From Phalacrocorax aristotelis (lineage: Eukaryota > Chordata > Aves > Suliformes > Phalacrocoracidae), in NCBI RefSeq assembly GCF_949628215.1, contig NC_134281.1:12162501-12226500 (forward strand): a stretch of DNA of 64,000 nt. The letters run 5' to 3'. Below are positions 14,701-25,658 of the stretch, piece by piece. The notes below the pieces were generated by a model that was not told the DNA's origin, did not search any database, and was given only the letters and a program-made list of their open reading frames with translations. The position numbers and the translations under genes were made by a program. Numbering within the stretch: position 1 is the first letter of the stretch; each line of letters begins with the position of its first letter.

Positions 14701-14971
14701 TCCAATGACTGCTGGACCTTAGCTTAGCATTTGGGAAACTTAACAGAAAAATCACCCAATAATGTTTTACCATTATCAGTAAAACTTCTAATGCTTAATT
14801 TTAGTCATTCTTTAAAAAGTGCAAGAAATTATCTTTCCAAACTTCTGGCCAAGGCTGCTGGCCAGATTTATTAATACATGATCCCCAAAACCTGAAATCG
14901 TAATAGTTCCAGGAAAAGAGAAAAAAAGGAAGAGAAATGCACTTTATGGGTTATTCAGTTGGTTAAGTCCT
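5774..14971. other. Unique non-coding sequence
   Basis: No recognised gene or dispersed repeat except the TG/CA tract at 12.6 kb. The 11.2-11.75 kb part is more GC-rich and open in several frames on both strands at once (up to 175 codons, TTG start). That pattern reflects few stop triplets in GC-rich sequence rather than a gene. A small inverted repeat TCTGGCCA..TGGCCAGA lies at 14844-14866. Confidence 0.6.
12615..12664. repeat. Degenerate (TG/CA)n tract, Z-DNA prone
   Basis: TG/CA-rich sequence with short strictly alternating purine/pyrimidine runs, the longest being 22 bases at 12643-12664 and including GTGTGTGCACGCAC. It looks like an old, mutated dinucleotide microsatellite. Confidence 0.7.
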
Positions 14972-15042
14972 GTGCAGTGAAAGGAGTTGGACTTGCTGAT
15001 CCTTGTGGGTCCCTTCCAGCTCAGGACATTCTATAATTCTAA
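14972..15042 (+). mobile_element. CR1 LINE 3' terminal fragment
   Basis: About 70 bases matching the last part of a CR1 3' UTR: a GGAGTTGGACTTGCTGATCC block, then the GGGTCCCTTCCAGCTCAGG block, ending in ATTCTATAATTCT, a decayed copy of the terminal ATTCTATGATTCT repeat. Very short 5'-truncated copies like this are common in bird genomes. No coding part remains. Confidence 0.85.
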
Positions 15043-15301
15043 GTCCACATCTACTTCTGTTCAATATCCAAAGCCAATCTGAGCTCCCTGACCACCATCA
15101 TTCTCCATTTATTAGACTTAATTATGTAATTTCTAAAAATAGAGAGGAACTGTATTTTTGTTATTAGAACATGAGTTTTTCTTAAAAACTGGGATGTTAA
15201 GGAAAGAAGCCACTAAGGGAAAAGACAGGAAAAAGTTAAGAACATTTCCTTCAGCCAGCTTCTAAAACACACTGTGCATTTCCTCTCTGCATGAGTTGGA
15301 G

Positions 15302-15321
15302 AACAGTTTTGGAAAACTGTT
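15302..15321. repeat. Inverted repeat, 9-bp arms with 2-base centre
   Basis: AACAGTTTT (15302-15310), GG, AAAACTGTT (15313-15321). A further GAGA/TCTC pairing exists outside the arms with a small bulge. It lies about 260 bases after the CR1 tail at 15.0 kb. Confidence 0.75.
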
Positions 15322-18300
15322 GTTTCTCATATGCTTTCATCTCATGGCTGGTTTCAGAGAAGTATTCACAGTTGCGTGAAACAAAGTGAGAATCTGCATT
15401 TTGCAATTATTATTCTTTTCTTGATCTATAGGAATCTGGAGCTCTTACATGTGGCTCACTCTGTCCTTTCACTCCCATTCCTGTGACCAGCATGCTGGCT
15501 TTGTGCTGGGCTGCCCACATCTCACCCACAGGACTTCCCCCCCACTCCCCCTCAGATACAAAGCTGGCAGGCAACCACGTCCCTACCATTTGCTCCTGCA
15601 GAGGGGTCCTGAAGAGTCTGTAGTTATTGCCAAGTTATCCTGCTCTCTTCAGCTATCTCAGCCAGCTACATGGACACTATCAGCAGCTCAGTCTACAGCA
15701 CTAAGATCAACTAGTACCAAAATTGCTTCCCTTTTCCACTCCTCTATATGCTGGACACAGACTACTGTAATTATGTTTCCTTTAAATCTAAGCAGAACCA
15801 AACATTTTATACATGCTTTCCTACTGAGGGACTCTGTATTAAGGAATGTACCTGGCAGTTTCCCTCCTGAGGATTTTTAAGAGATTTGAAAACATAACTA
15901 AGCTTCATCATTCTTGAAGCTGGTAAATGGTGGAACATATTCTTTCAAGCTGAGGTTTGTCCACTGGTTCAAGATTATACATTTCAATGGCACAGGTAAG
16001 AAAACCCATGAGACTGAGTGTAGATCCTCATTTCTGCTGCCTGTGAGCCATAACGCACTTATGAACAGTCCCACTTTTCTCCCTGCCTCTCTCCCAGCAG
16101 GGCTTAGTGAAAAATATAATCTTATCTTTCCTGTCCTTGTCTCTCACATCTGTAGACACCACAAATTATATCTATCAACCCTCAGAAATACAAGTTACTC
16201 CCATTTCAGAAACATGTTCTTTGCCTGATGACTCTTCACTTGGGGCTGTCAGTGATGTCCCCTGCTGTGTATTATGTGCAGGTGGGAAGTTTGGCCATGT
16301 CAAACACTAGCTGCCACATCCTGAGCACTTGCAGAACAGGCCTTTGCCATTGCACCAACAGAAGGCAAGGCACTAAACAGTATTCGTAAGAGTATCCGAA
16401 TTTGGCCTGAATGAGTGCCAAATAACCGAGACCTGAATATGAATGGGCTAAACTCAAGGAAAACTCACATGTTAAACTCATCTATGCTTCTCATAATAAA
16501 CATGAACTCCACCACTAACACTAGGCAAAATTTCCACGCCTCTTTTGCCCCACAGATCACTTTTCTGTATAACACCAGCCTTCATGTTCTTCATACTATT
16601 TCCACGCAGGGATTCCTGAAGGCTGTGTGATGGGACCACAGAACTGGACTGGGTGAAACAGCCTGGCATACTCCAGCATACTATAGCTGCTTCTTCTCAT
16701 CTGGATAATTTAGCTTATCTTCCACCTAAAGCACCTCCAGGACCCTACAAGTGTACACGTGCAAGAGAATAAAGGTATCTGTCATGAAATCTGCAGGCAC
16801 ACATTTACCAGGTGGGATGTGAACAATCACCAGACAACACTAGAGACCTTTATTTGTCTTATGAGAAGTACCTTCCGGGTGTCAGCAGAAGGGCACGTAG
16901 TTGATTTAACTTTGCCAGGTCAGTTTTTAGCACAGGCTGCTCCCATTTGCCTCCTCCTTGTCTGTTCAGTGCGTCTTCCCTTCCTGGCATGCCGCAGCCT
17001 TGAGAGGAAAGTTACTGTGCCCAGAAAGGGCTTGGCACTGCACTAATATATATTGACAGCGTGTTTTCTTCCCTGGCACCCAGCCACACACAAATCCCCT
17101 TTCTGAGTCACTCCCAGTGAGAAAACCAACACCAGCATTTTGCTCTGTTGAAATGGTAAGGCTGGGAGAGCAAACACAAAAGGAGCAGCCTATCAGGGGA
17201 TGAGCTGGTGTCTGGAAGCATTGGAGGCAAGGGGAGGGAATTCCTATAAATGCAGCATAACACTGATAAAGGGGAAGGAAAAAAAAAAGTAAAGGGTGCT
17301 GGAAAAATACCACTTGGCAGGGCAGATGTTACACACTTCCATCAGTGACCCATAGCGAAAGTCAAGCCTCACAGGCCGGATTCTCACTTTCAATTTTTCC
17401 TCTTATTATTTTTATTGTCAAGGCATTTCTTGCAGACATCGGGGCCAGTTTCGCCCTGCTCTATACAAGTGTGGCAGATGCCATCTTGGCAAGTACCAGG
17501 GTCGAAACAGGGACCAGCAGAGCAATAAGAGAAGGATTCTCTGCAGCTTGAGGTGGAAAGCCAGGCCAGCCAGCTGGGAGCTATAACAGACCAATATCCT
17601 TTGCAGATCAGGCACAGATGTGGACATGTAACCACAGGCCAGTTGTGTTACACAAACACATCATGCGGACAAACTATGCCTCAAATGCTTACGGCCTAAA
17701 CAGGCAACAGAGTCAGAGGAATAATGGGACAAGCAGAAGACTGCTAGCTAAAGTGAGAAACCAGTCTCTAGTTTTCTCAAGAGTGAGAAGAGTAATTCAC
17801 AAAACCGCACTTCTAGCAGAGTCTTTGTATTTGTATATGCAGGATCCAGAAACAGAGAGAAACTTGAGGTGACATTTTCTCAGTAACCTAGTTCCCCTTG
17901 GGCTGCTTTGACAGAGTTATTGAAGTTATTAATTACTTTCCACTGAAGTGAAACAGGTGGAGAGGAATAAGTCAGAGGCTCGCTTGGCTAAAGGTAACCC
18001 ATCTTGTACCTTGGAGAAAAGCAGAACAAGCATCAGCAGGGCTCCATTCAAGCACTCCAATGACTGAGTCCTCTCGGAAACCTTTAGACGCAGCCTCTAA
18101 TACACATCTCAAGTCAGAAACGTGGCAGTGCATATGAGTCGTAGGTCACTGTGAGAAGCAACATCACTGAGCCAGATACTTATAACAGGAGCATCTCAGG
18201 CATGTTTGGGACCATTTACAGAATCACCAGCTGGCAATTCCTTCCTGATCTTTCCTTACAGCAAAGGCATAAAAAGCAAGTATATAACCAGGTAACTGAT

Positions 18301-19920
18301 CACACTTACTGCATACTTGAAAGCAATCCTGTGCTCCAGGCTGCTAAAAGCTAGGTTGAAGAGTAGGTTTCTGTTTTCAAAGCCCTCTGACCAGGCAGTA
18401 ATTAGATACACAAACAGAGGGTCCTTGGCTATGTCTGTAAGCCATTTCTCTCAGCCTCTCCTCCAACACCTATAGCCCCCAAAGTTGCTTCTAGCAGCCC
18501 CAGTTGCTTTTCCTTCTCTAGAGATGCCTTGTTTCCCCCTCATCCTACTCCAACAGCTCCCAAACTTCCTCGTCTGCATATCACCAATATTTGACCAGTG
18601 TTGGATGTGTCAGCAGTAGCACACTAACAGTCTTCTAAGAGCATAGACAGAGGCATTGACACCATAGAAGCATCAAGATGTGCTATAGCGAGAAGTAGGA
18701 AGAACAGCTGCTTGAGGAATCATCACAATCTCCTACAGCACTTGTACCATCAAGTAAGTGCTTGCTAAACAGGTAATCATTGAGGTGCTTGAAAACATGA
18801 CAGAGCCTGGATGCATTCCTCTTTTCTTCCCTTTCAGATACTCTAAATCAAGAGGTGCCTTACCTTTAAGACTTAAAATACACTAAAACTTTGGATTTGA
18901 ACAGATGTACCTATCCAAAGTTATTGCATTAGAGATGGAGGAAAAACTGCTAGCATATTATAGCCTTGTAAGGAGAAAACGCAGACGAACTAATGTATTT
19001 CCATAACTGCCGAGTGTTGTGTGCTATACACCAAACAATATACAGTCCACACACCAAGCTATATACGATCTCATATGCAACAGACTGGGATGCCCACAGG
19101 ATTAAGTATAATTTGGTGGTTTTAAGCAGTTACTCCAGTCCACACAATTCTGAGAAGCAGTAATCTATGGGATGAGTAAAAATAGGAGTAGACATTGAAT
19201 GACTTCAAACACCCAGGAGACTAAACCTTTATCATGTGGCAGCCACCATGGAATGGGATGTAAAAATAAAACTAAGTGAAAATGGAGATTGCACACAAGG
19301 CATAAACTCAGTAGAGCTCAGCATCTCCCAAGATCAGGTCTCATACTGGGCATTGGCAATATGACCACAATATCACTAGTAGCTGTCCCCAGAGCACTCG
19401 GCCTCATCCTGTCTTCTGATGCTATTTCATGACAAGCACAAGTGCACATTCATACTCATGTTTTAATGCACCTGTACAGCACCAGCTCACACAGGCTTTC
19501 ACAAACAGTTTGTTAACAGTTGCACCCACAACTTCTTTTGGAAGAGGAATGAAGCAAAAAGTCAGCACTCACCAAATCAGGATTAACCAGAACTATTCCG
19601 TCTATGTAAAAAGTACGAGAGGAAAGCATACTTCTGATACATAGTGTGAGGCTTCAAATTATAGTAAGAGCCTTCTATACCCAAGCTACATAAAGAAGTC
19701 ATCAGTCACACCTAGAAGCAGAGTTGGGGTGTGGAAAGGTGAAGTTGGTGTTATTCCAAATCTTATGGCTAAGGACCTTCACTTGAGCTCTGGGCTGTGT
19801 GGATATTTTCTTGGTTTCCCTTGCTTCCCCCAGCATACACAGACCAGCTTAGACTACCCTATACGATCCTCTGGGACAAAGCCTTTGTTTTTTCCAAAGC
19901 ATGGCTTCAGACTTAAGAGA

Positions 19921-19988
19921 TGTATACATGCACATATGTACATAAATGCCTATACATGAGTGCACACATACACATGTGCACATACACA
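19921..19988. repeat. Degenerate (TA/CA)n tract with two Z-prone runs
   Basis: Strict purine/pyrimidine alternation holds for 24 bases (19921-19944) and for 29 bases (19960-19988), with a short interruption between. Units are CA, TG and TA mixed, as in a decayed (CA)n or (CATA)n microsatellite. Confidence 0.75.
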
Positions 19989-21523
19989 GACACAATGCTC
20001 AGGACTGATCCTGTTGAGTCAATACAGAAACACCACTAGAGTCAGGTCGGTGCTTCTGCAAAGCCCAAACCAGGGACTGGGGCACATCTGTAGCTGAGTT
20101 GAATCAGCACAGATATGATTCTTTTCACTACCTGAGGATCTAACACTAAGTGCCTCTGTGCTCATTTAAAACAAACTGAAAAGACAAGTTACAGCTCCTA
20201 GGGAAAAAAAAGCACATGTTTGTTTAAAGACATAGCAACCACCTCCTCATGCTAACAGCAGTACCAGGTGCTGGAATGATATCACTACCCTTGAACTTAT
20301 CCTTGCATGAGTCATCTCTGAGATTGTTGAAGCTGACAGGTTGTTTAAAATCACTGCCCATGGATTACATTCAAAGGGAGCTTTAAAATATTTTCTAATT
20401 ATTTTTGCTTCCACTCCACCGAACATTGTTAATCAAGAGCTATTTGCAAAACACGCTGATTGTAGCAGTGCTGTACTCCACAGGAGATGCACCGATTGGG
20501 TTGGACACCTTCCAGCTCAAACTGTCAGATGACCAAGCTGTTCCTAGAATAAGGTGCTCTTTATTTGCTGGAAATTTATATTTTCTCTTTATTTATGCAA
20601 AAGCCAAAGGGAAATGCATGGCTGTGGGGAAATGAAGCTGCCTAGCTTGGTTTTGCATTTTGATGTCCATTCACTTCATAATATAGTGAGACTGACTCTT
20701 CTTCATTTCTTCCTTGTTTTGTTTTCCAGGGTGTTATTTCTTCATGCTGTGCATAAAGACCTGGCCTGTACTCTGCCCATGGGGACATGACGACATACAA
20801 CACACAGTCTCTTCCTGTGAGTGCAGGAGGAACAAATTGGAAGCAATTTTGCAGCTCCAAAGCTTTGGGATCCAGCTCTAAGTCTTGCACTGATTGTTGG
20901 ACTTGGCTAGCACTGTGTGATACACAGTGGTTTGTTTGCAGAGATTTTACCCTTCTCCTGGTTTTCCTCTACTGCTGCATTCCTTTTTTTTTTTAACTAC
21001 ATCCAGAGCTCAGTATGGGAGAAAACATGAATATAACACAGAACAAACCTCAGTGCTTCAAACAGAGTTATCTGAAAGTATCCCAGCAAGTGCAAAAATC
21101 AAAGTTTCTAAAGAAAAAAAAAATCAAATTTGTCTAAAAAGTGACTCTCTCCTCTATGGAAGGTTTCTAAGCTTCAGAATCCTTTTCATGAGCTCCCTAA
21201 TTTAGAATTGGTGAAACGCATGATGTTATCTATGTTTCACTGTTTTGAAGTTTCATCCTAAAAAAAAAATTGGGAAATGTTTTAAAAAAAGCTTTACCAT
21301 ACATTGCTAGTTTACATTAGAATTGCTATCAATGTGTAGAGACTGTACATAAATAAGTAGATCTAAGGTACTCATTAAAATATTTTCAGTAAAAATGGCA
21401 CAAGATTTATGCACTCCAAGATGTTCTAAAAATCAAATTTTAAATTTTTAAATAGTTTATTTTCTAAGCCTCTAAACTGCTTTTACTAAAAGAAAATCTT
21501 TAAAATTAATCTTTCCTCAGAAG

Positions 21524-21553
21524 TTTTGAAAATTTATATTAAGATTTTCAAAA
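21524..21553. repeat. Inverted repeat, 10-bp arms
   Basis: TTTTGAAAAT (21524-21533) and ATTTTCAAAA (21544-21553) are perfect complements around a 10-base AT-rich spacer. The surrounding 150 bases are extremely AT-rich, so part of the match may reflect composition. Confidence 0.75.
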
Positions 21554-22273
21554 GCCCTAATTTTCCTTTAAAAAAAAAAAAAGTAGTAATACTTCTGTTA
21601 GTTAACTATCCCATCACGCAACAGCTCTGAATCTAATTAAAATAGGTCCAAGACACTAAGTTTATTCCTGGAGCTGGATTCTTCCAGAGCTCAGTTTTCC
21701 TTCCATAGCCATGCATATTTTCCTGATCACCAAAGTAGGTGCAGAGATCTGCAGTTCACCAAAAAAATACACATCTTGATCCTGAAGATCATGAACTGTT
21801 CCATCTTACAACTATTTTTATTGATTTAAAGCATGTTTTCACACTGCCTCTCCTCCCAGGCATGTTTAAACAAGCAGCAATGTGCAGTGCCAGAACTCAA
21901 CAGAAACATGTTCTGTAGACAAGTAAACAAAATACCCAATGGCGTTAGCTACCCACACCACGAATTGATTTTGAGCAAGTCACTTCAAATTATGTTTCGG
22001 TCTCTGGACACAAAGCAGAGTTGGTTTAGAGTTCTTCGGCTGTGTTTTGGGTTGTGTTTTTTTATTGTTTTGTTTTTTAAGCCATCGGCTGGCCCCAGAG
22101 ATGTGGTCTATTCATTCTGTTCCAGCTTAACGACTCAGATTGTACTTGATTTCAGTAAGAACTGCATGGCATGTAATGTGGTTATAATTTAGCCTGAAAA
22201 CAGAGGGACTCATCTCTACAGGCGTGGCTTATGTGCCCTGTGACTGCAAGCTAGAATAGCCAGCCATATGAAC

Positions 22274-22295
22274 AACCAGTCTGGGCAGACTGGTT
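22274..22295. repeat. Near-perfect palindrome, 10-bp arms with 2-base centre
   Basis: AACCAGTCTG (22274-22283), GG, CAGACTGGTT (22286-22295). Unlike most inverted repeats here it is GC-balanced. The half-site CAGAC/GTCTG is Smad-like, but that is only a motif resemblance. Confidence 0.85.
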
Positions 22296-22494
22296 TTGAT
22301 AGGCCTTAACTAACCACACCACTGGTCGGAGATCTGTGTCGGAGCAGGGGAAGTGGGAATCACAGCCCTAGGGATGATGATCGGTTCAGTCACACTGCAG
22401 GCAGGTTAAAAAAGAAAACTCAGAAAGAAAAACAGCAGCTTTCCCTGAGAGCCAAGGTTAGTCTTTGCCATAAATTTGTTGGCAGTGGCACAGA

Positions 22495-22690
22495 GTGACA
22501 TACCACCACCTCCCGTGCGGAGCTGGGGCCAGCCCGCAGGAAACGGCCGCCTCCATGGCAGGACCGGGCAGCTGGCTCCCGCTGCCATGTTTATACATCC
22601 CTGGGACACTCCAGCAGTAAATTTCCTGTTGTGCGACAGTGCAGGCAGGAGGGAGGAGAGCGACCCTCACGTGGCTCTAGCAGAGATCCT
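22495..22690. promoter_or_regulatory. Small CpG-retaining patch
   Basis: By hand count it holds ten CpG dinucleotides in under 200 bases, including GGAAACGGCCGCC and GTGCGACAG, while the flanking kilobases have very few. It is too short for a classical CpG island and has no TATA box or conserved exon that I can see. Local resistance to CpG decay can mean lack of methylation (enhancer or promoter) or recent GC-biased conversion. An ATG in a fair context (22555) opens only 16 codons. Confidence 0.3.
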
Positions 22691-25456
22691 GGCTTTGTCA
22701 GCAAGTGCTGAAAATACCAGCTAGCTGGCACTGCTGCAGAGCTATGGCACTGCCTCCCTGCTTTGCCCTTTCCTCCACAAGCACCTTTGACTCATATATT
22801 AGCAGAAGGGGCTCCACCGTAACCATCTGTACACTCCTGGAAGACTAGAACATCTTGACCTGGGACCAGCCATGGCCCCCACCACCAGCATTTCTCCTTG
22901 CTTTCTTTTGGTTTTAGAATGATCCTTTCAAAAATTCTTTTCTTAAAAATTGGATGCTGAGTCCTGAAATGACTCTGTCAGAGTCCACTGTCTTCTGCAT
23001 CACCAGCACCCCAGACAGCATGAAGTACACACAGGCCACAGTTACCTGCAAGGAACAATACTGCAGCTTTCTCAGTAATAGCCTGCAAGCTACCTCTTGC
23101 AGTACAGTTCTTACAACCCAAGCACAAGAGCTGATGGGAGACTTCACTTCACTGCGCAGCTGACGAACTAGCCCTACTCTATCGTAACTGTGGTTCTGGG
23201 CTCCCCAAGACTGAATGTCTCAGCTGCTGCTGAATCAGCTCTAGATCAATGATTGCAATCTCAGTCTGCAGTGGAACATGCTGGCAAGGAATGAGGTGAA
23301 ACTATGACAACCTGTATCTAGTTCTCCAGCATAGCTATTGGCAACATCACGTTAGGCTGCTGTGGACACATCCCTACTGCTTCCATCAAAATTTTTGCTA
23401 GCTGGCACTACCTGTATTTTGTGTTGAAGAAAACAAGCCTGCTCCAAACCTGGAGGACCTTCTTCCCCTCCGACCCCTTTCATTCTTTTCTGGGTGATCC
23501 CTTCTCTCTCCTGCAGGAATATTTACTGTTTTTACATCAACTCGCATCTGACTGCCTTCTGTGAGTGACAGACAGCACATCCTTCTCATCTCATCCCTAT
23601 TTCATGAAACACAACTCTCTTCACTTGAAGCAGACCACAAGTTCAGCACTTAGAGCCTAAGTGCCACACTAGATGGGAGCATTAGGATCTTCTGCTGTGT
23701 AAGATTTTGGCATCTCCTCACTCCTATGGTTAACAACTGTTCACATCATAAAATAAAACCTAGAGCTGTGGTTCAACATGTTTATTATGCTGAGGAAGAG
23801 AATTGCATGGTGTGGAAAGTTTCCAATACAAATAATTATGACCATCATTTTGAGCCGCGGCCACACTGTGTTCCATACTTCCAATTTGGGCTTGGGTAGA
23901 TTTTGTTATATGACATCATGTCCATCAAAACCCACTGCACTGTGTGCAGCAGTGATATTGAGAGCACTCACATTAATAGTACTGATTCAGAGTTCATGAG
24001 TGACACTATAGCTGACACAACAGAGGAGAAGGTGATACAGCACCATGACAGACCATTTGAGGGCAGAGATGACTGGAAACTAAAAAGTCACAGAAGCACA
24101 GCATTTCAGTGCACTTTCCCTGCACCACCCCAAGCTTTTTTTGGCATTTTTCAAGCAGCACTGAAACATTTTAAAATTATTTTAAAGGCTATTGCTACTT
24201 CTAATAGTTTCTTTATGGCCAAAACCAACAACATATTTCCCTCCTTCCTAAGGTGTTTGCACTTCATCACTGTACTGTCACTTTTCAATGAACTGGCTTT
24301 TATTGAGGAGCTATTCTAGGGCGCACAGAATTTTGCTGACTAACAGTTGCTGCACACAGAGGTTTATTACTGTAGGGTTGCTCATAAGTACCTGGTTTTT
24401 AGAAAAACAGGAGGGTTATATTTTAAGGGAGGTAATAATATTATTAGAGCTTGGAAGTTCAAAACAAGCTACATTAAGAGTAGTTTGAATATGAGCACCA
24501 TGTATTTACTTTTAGAGCCCACAGTTATTTCAGTGTGGCACTTTTATTCCAGCCAATCCATAGGAAGCCTAACTAAACTTCAGCATGTCTCTAAATGAAA
24601 GCCATAGACGGAGACAAAATGCCAGGTTTGTGGTCTTCTGTAAATAGTCCCATTTAAGCCCTCCTCCCTAGTCTACAAACTCTTGCCCCCATCTGCCTAA
24701 AAGTACAAAACTTACTCAGGTGTAGTGGTGCCACTCACAGTAGTAGAGTTGCATGGTGGTCAAGTTTCAAATCTTGCAAAGACTTTTACTGATGTGTGTC
24801 ACTTCCACCTGAAAATGACCACAGCTGTGCAAATGGCCAAGTTTTCAGTCCATTGCAAAACTGAAAAATCCAGGAAATGCCGTTTGCATTGACTCAAAAG
24901 ATTTTATTTAAAAAAATGGAAATTGTTTAATGACTCTTTAAAGCCAGAAATACCTCTGGCTCTACCAAAAGTTCTCTCTTCAGGTTATTTAACCATCTGT
25001 TGGAGTTTTTTTGGGGGGATTGGGGTCTATAGGTAGCAGGAAGGAGGGACTGTTTGTTCTTTGTTCTAAATTTACACCAACTCATCACTGAATTTGAAAA
25101 ATGTCGAGATGTTTCGGCACTTCTGTAATATTTTGTTCTGAAAACACTGAAGCAGAACATTTAGACTTCAAGTAATGGCTCTTTTCAGCAGAAACAATTT
25201 GTAAACAACAGTCTGAAAACTTCAGACACAGGGAATAGAAGAATTGAACAGAAAGTTTCCTATTTCCTGGCAGTCTGCTGCCATGACCTCCCCCAACAAA
25301 AGCTCAGCATTTAAGCATGTGAACATGCATATATTACACCTTTACAAATTTGAAGCTTAAGGACTTGTAGAATCAAGCTATATGTGAATCCAATCTGTAG
25401 ATTAGCTATTATTGACATCCAAGAATCTCGCAATACAGGCATTCATAAATAATTAT

Positions 25457-25499
25457 TGCATCCATGGACATGCATCCACAGACATTTGAGATGTCTGTG
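25457..25499. repeat. 14-bp tandem duplication running into a 9-bp inverted repeat
   Basis: TGCATCCATGGACA (25457-25470) is followed directly by TGCATCCACAGACA (25471-25484), with two mismatches. CACAGACAT (25477-25485) then forms a perfect inverted repeat with ATGTCTGTG (25491-25499) around TTGAG. Confidence 0.75.
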
Positions 25500-25647
25500 A
25501 AAAAGTAAATCCCATCCTAATGAAAGACAGAGCAGTACGGCTTCTCCTCATGAGTTTCATGCAAATAAAAGCAGAAAACATTTTTCATATGTCAACAATT
25601 TGAAAGCATCTATTCGCACTGTAAAAATGGTGCCATTCTACAGGCAA

Positions 25648-25658
25648 CCCCCCCCCCC
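25648..25658 (+). repeat. Poly(C) run, 11 bases
   Basis: Eleven consecutive C between CAGGCAA and TCAGATTTTG. No associated element is seen. Confidence 0.85.

Larger units (their letters stand above)
15043..22273. other. Unique non-coding sequence with low-complexity parts
   Basis: Holds the inverted repeat at 15.3 kb, the cysteine-rich open frame at 17.4-17.6 kb (see findings), the alternating tract at 19.9 kb, and a strongly AT-rich part from about 21.2 to 21.6 kb with A runs. No recognised dispersed element. Confidence 0.6.

Noticed and set aside
14844..14866. Inverted repeat TCTGGCCA..TGGCCAGA
   Set aside because: Eight-base arms with a 7-base spacer are common by chance at this window size.
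20490..20533. GGGTTGGACACCTTCCAGCTC, similar to a CR1 3' block
   Set aside because: Too short, with a gap and no terminal ATTCTATGAT repeat; chance similarity is as likely.
22555..22605. 16-codon frame with a fair initiation context in the CpG patch
   Set aside because: Too short to support as a gene without conservation or transcript data.
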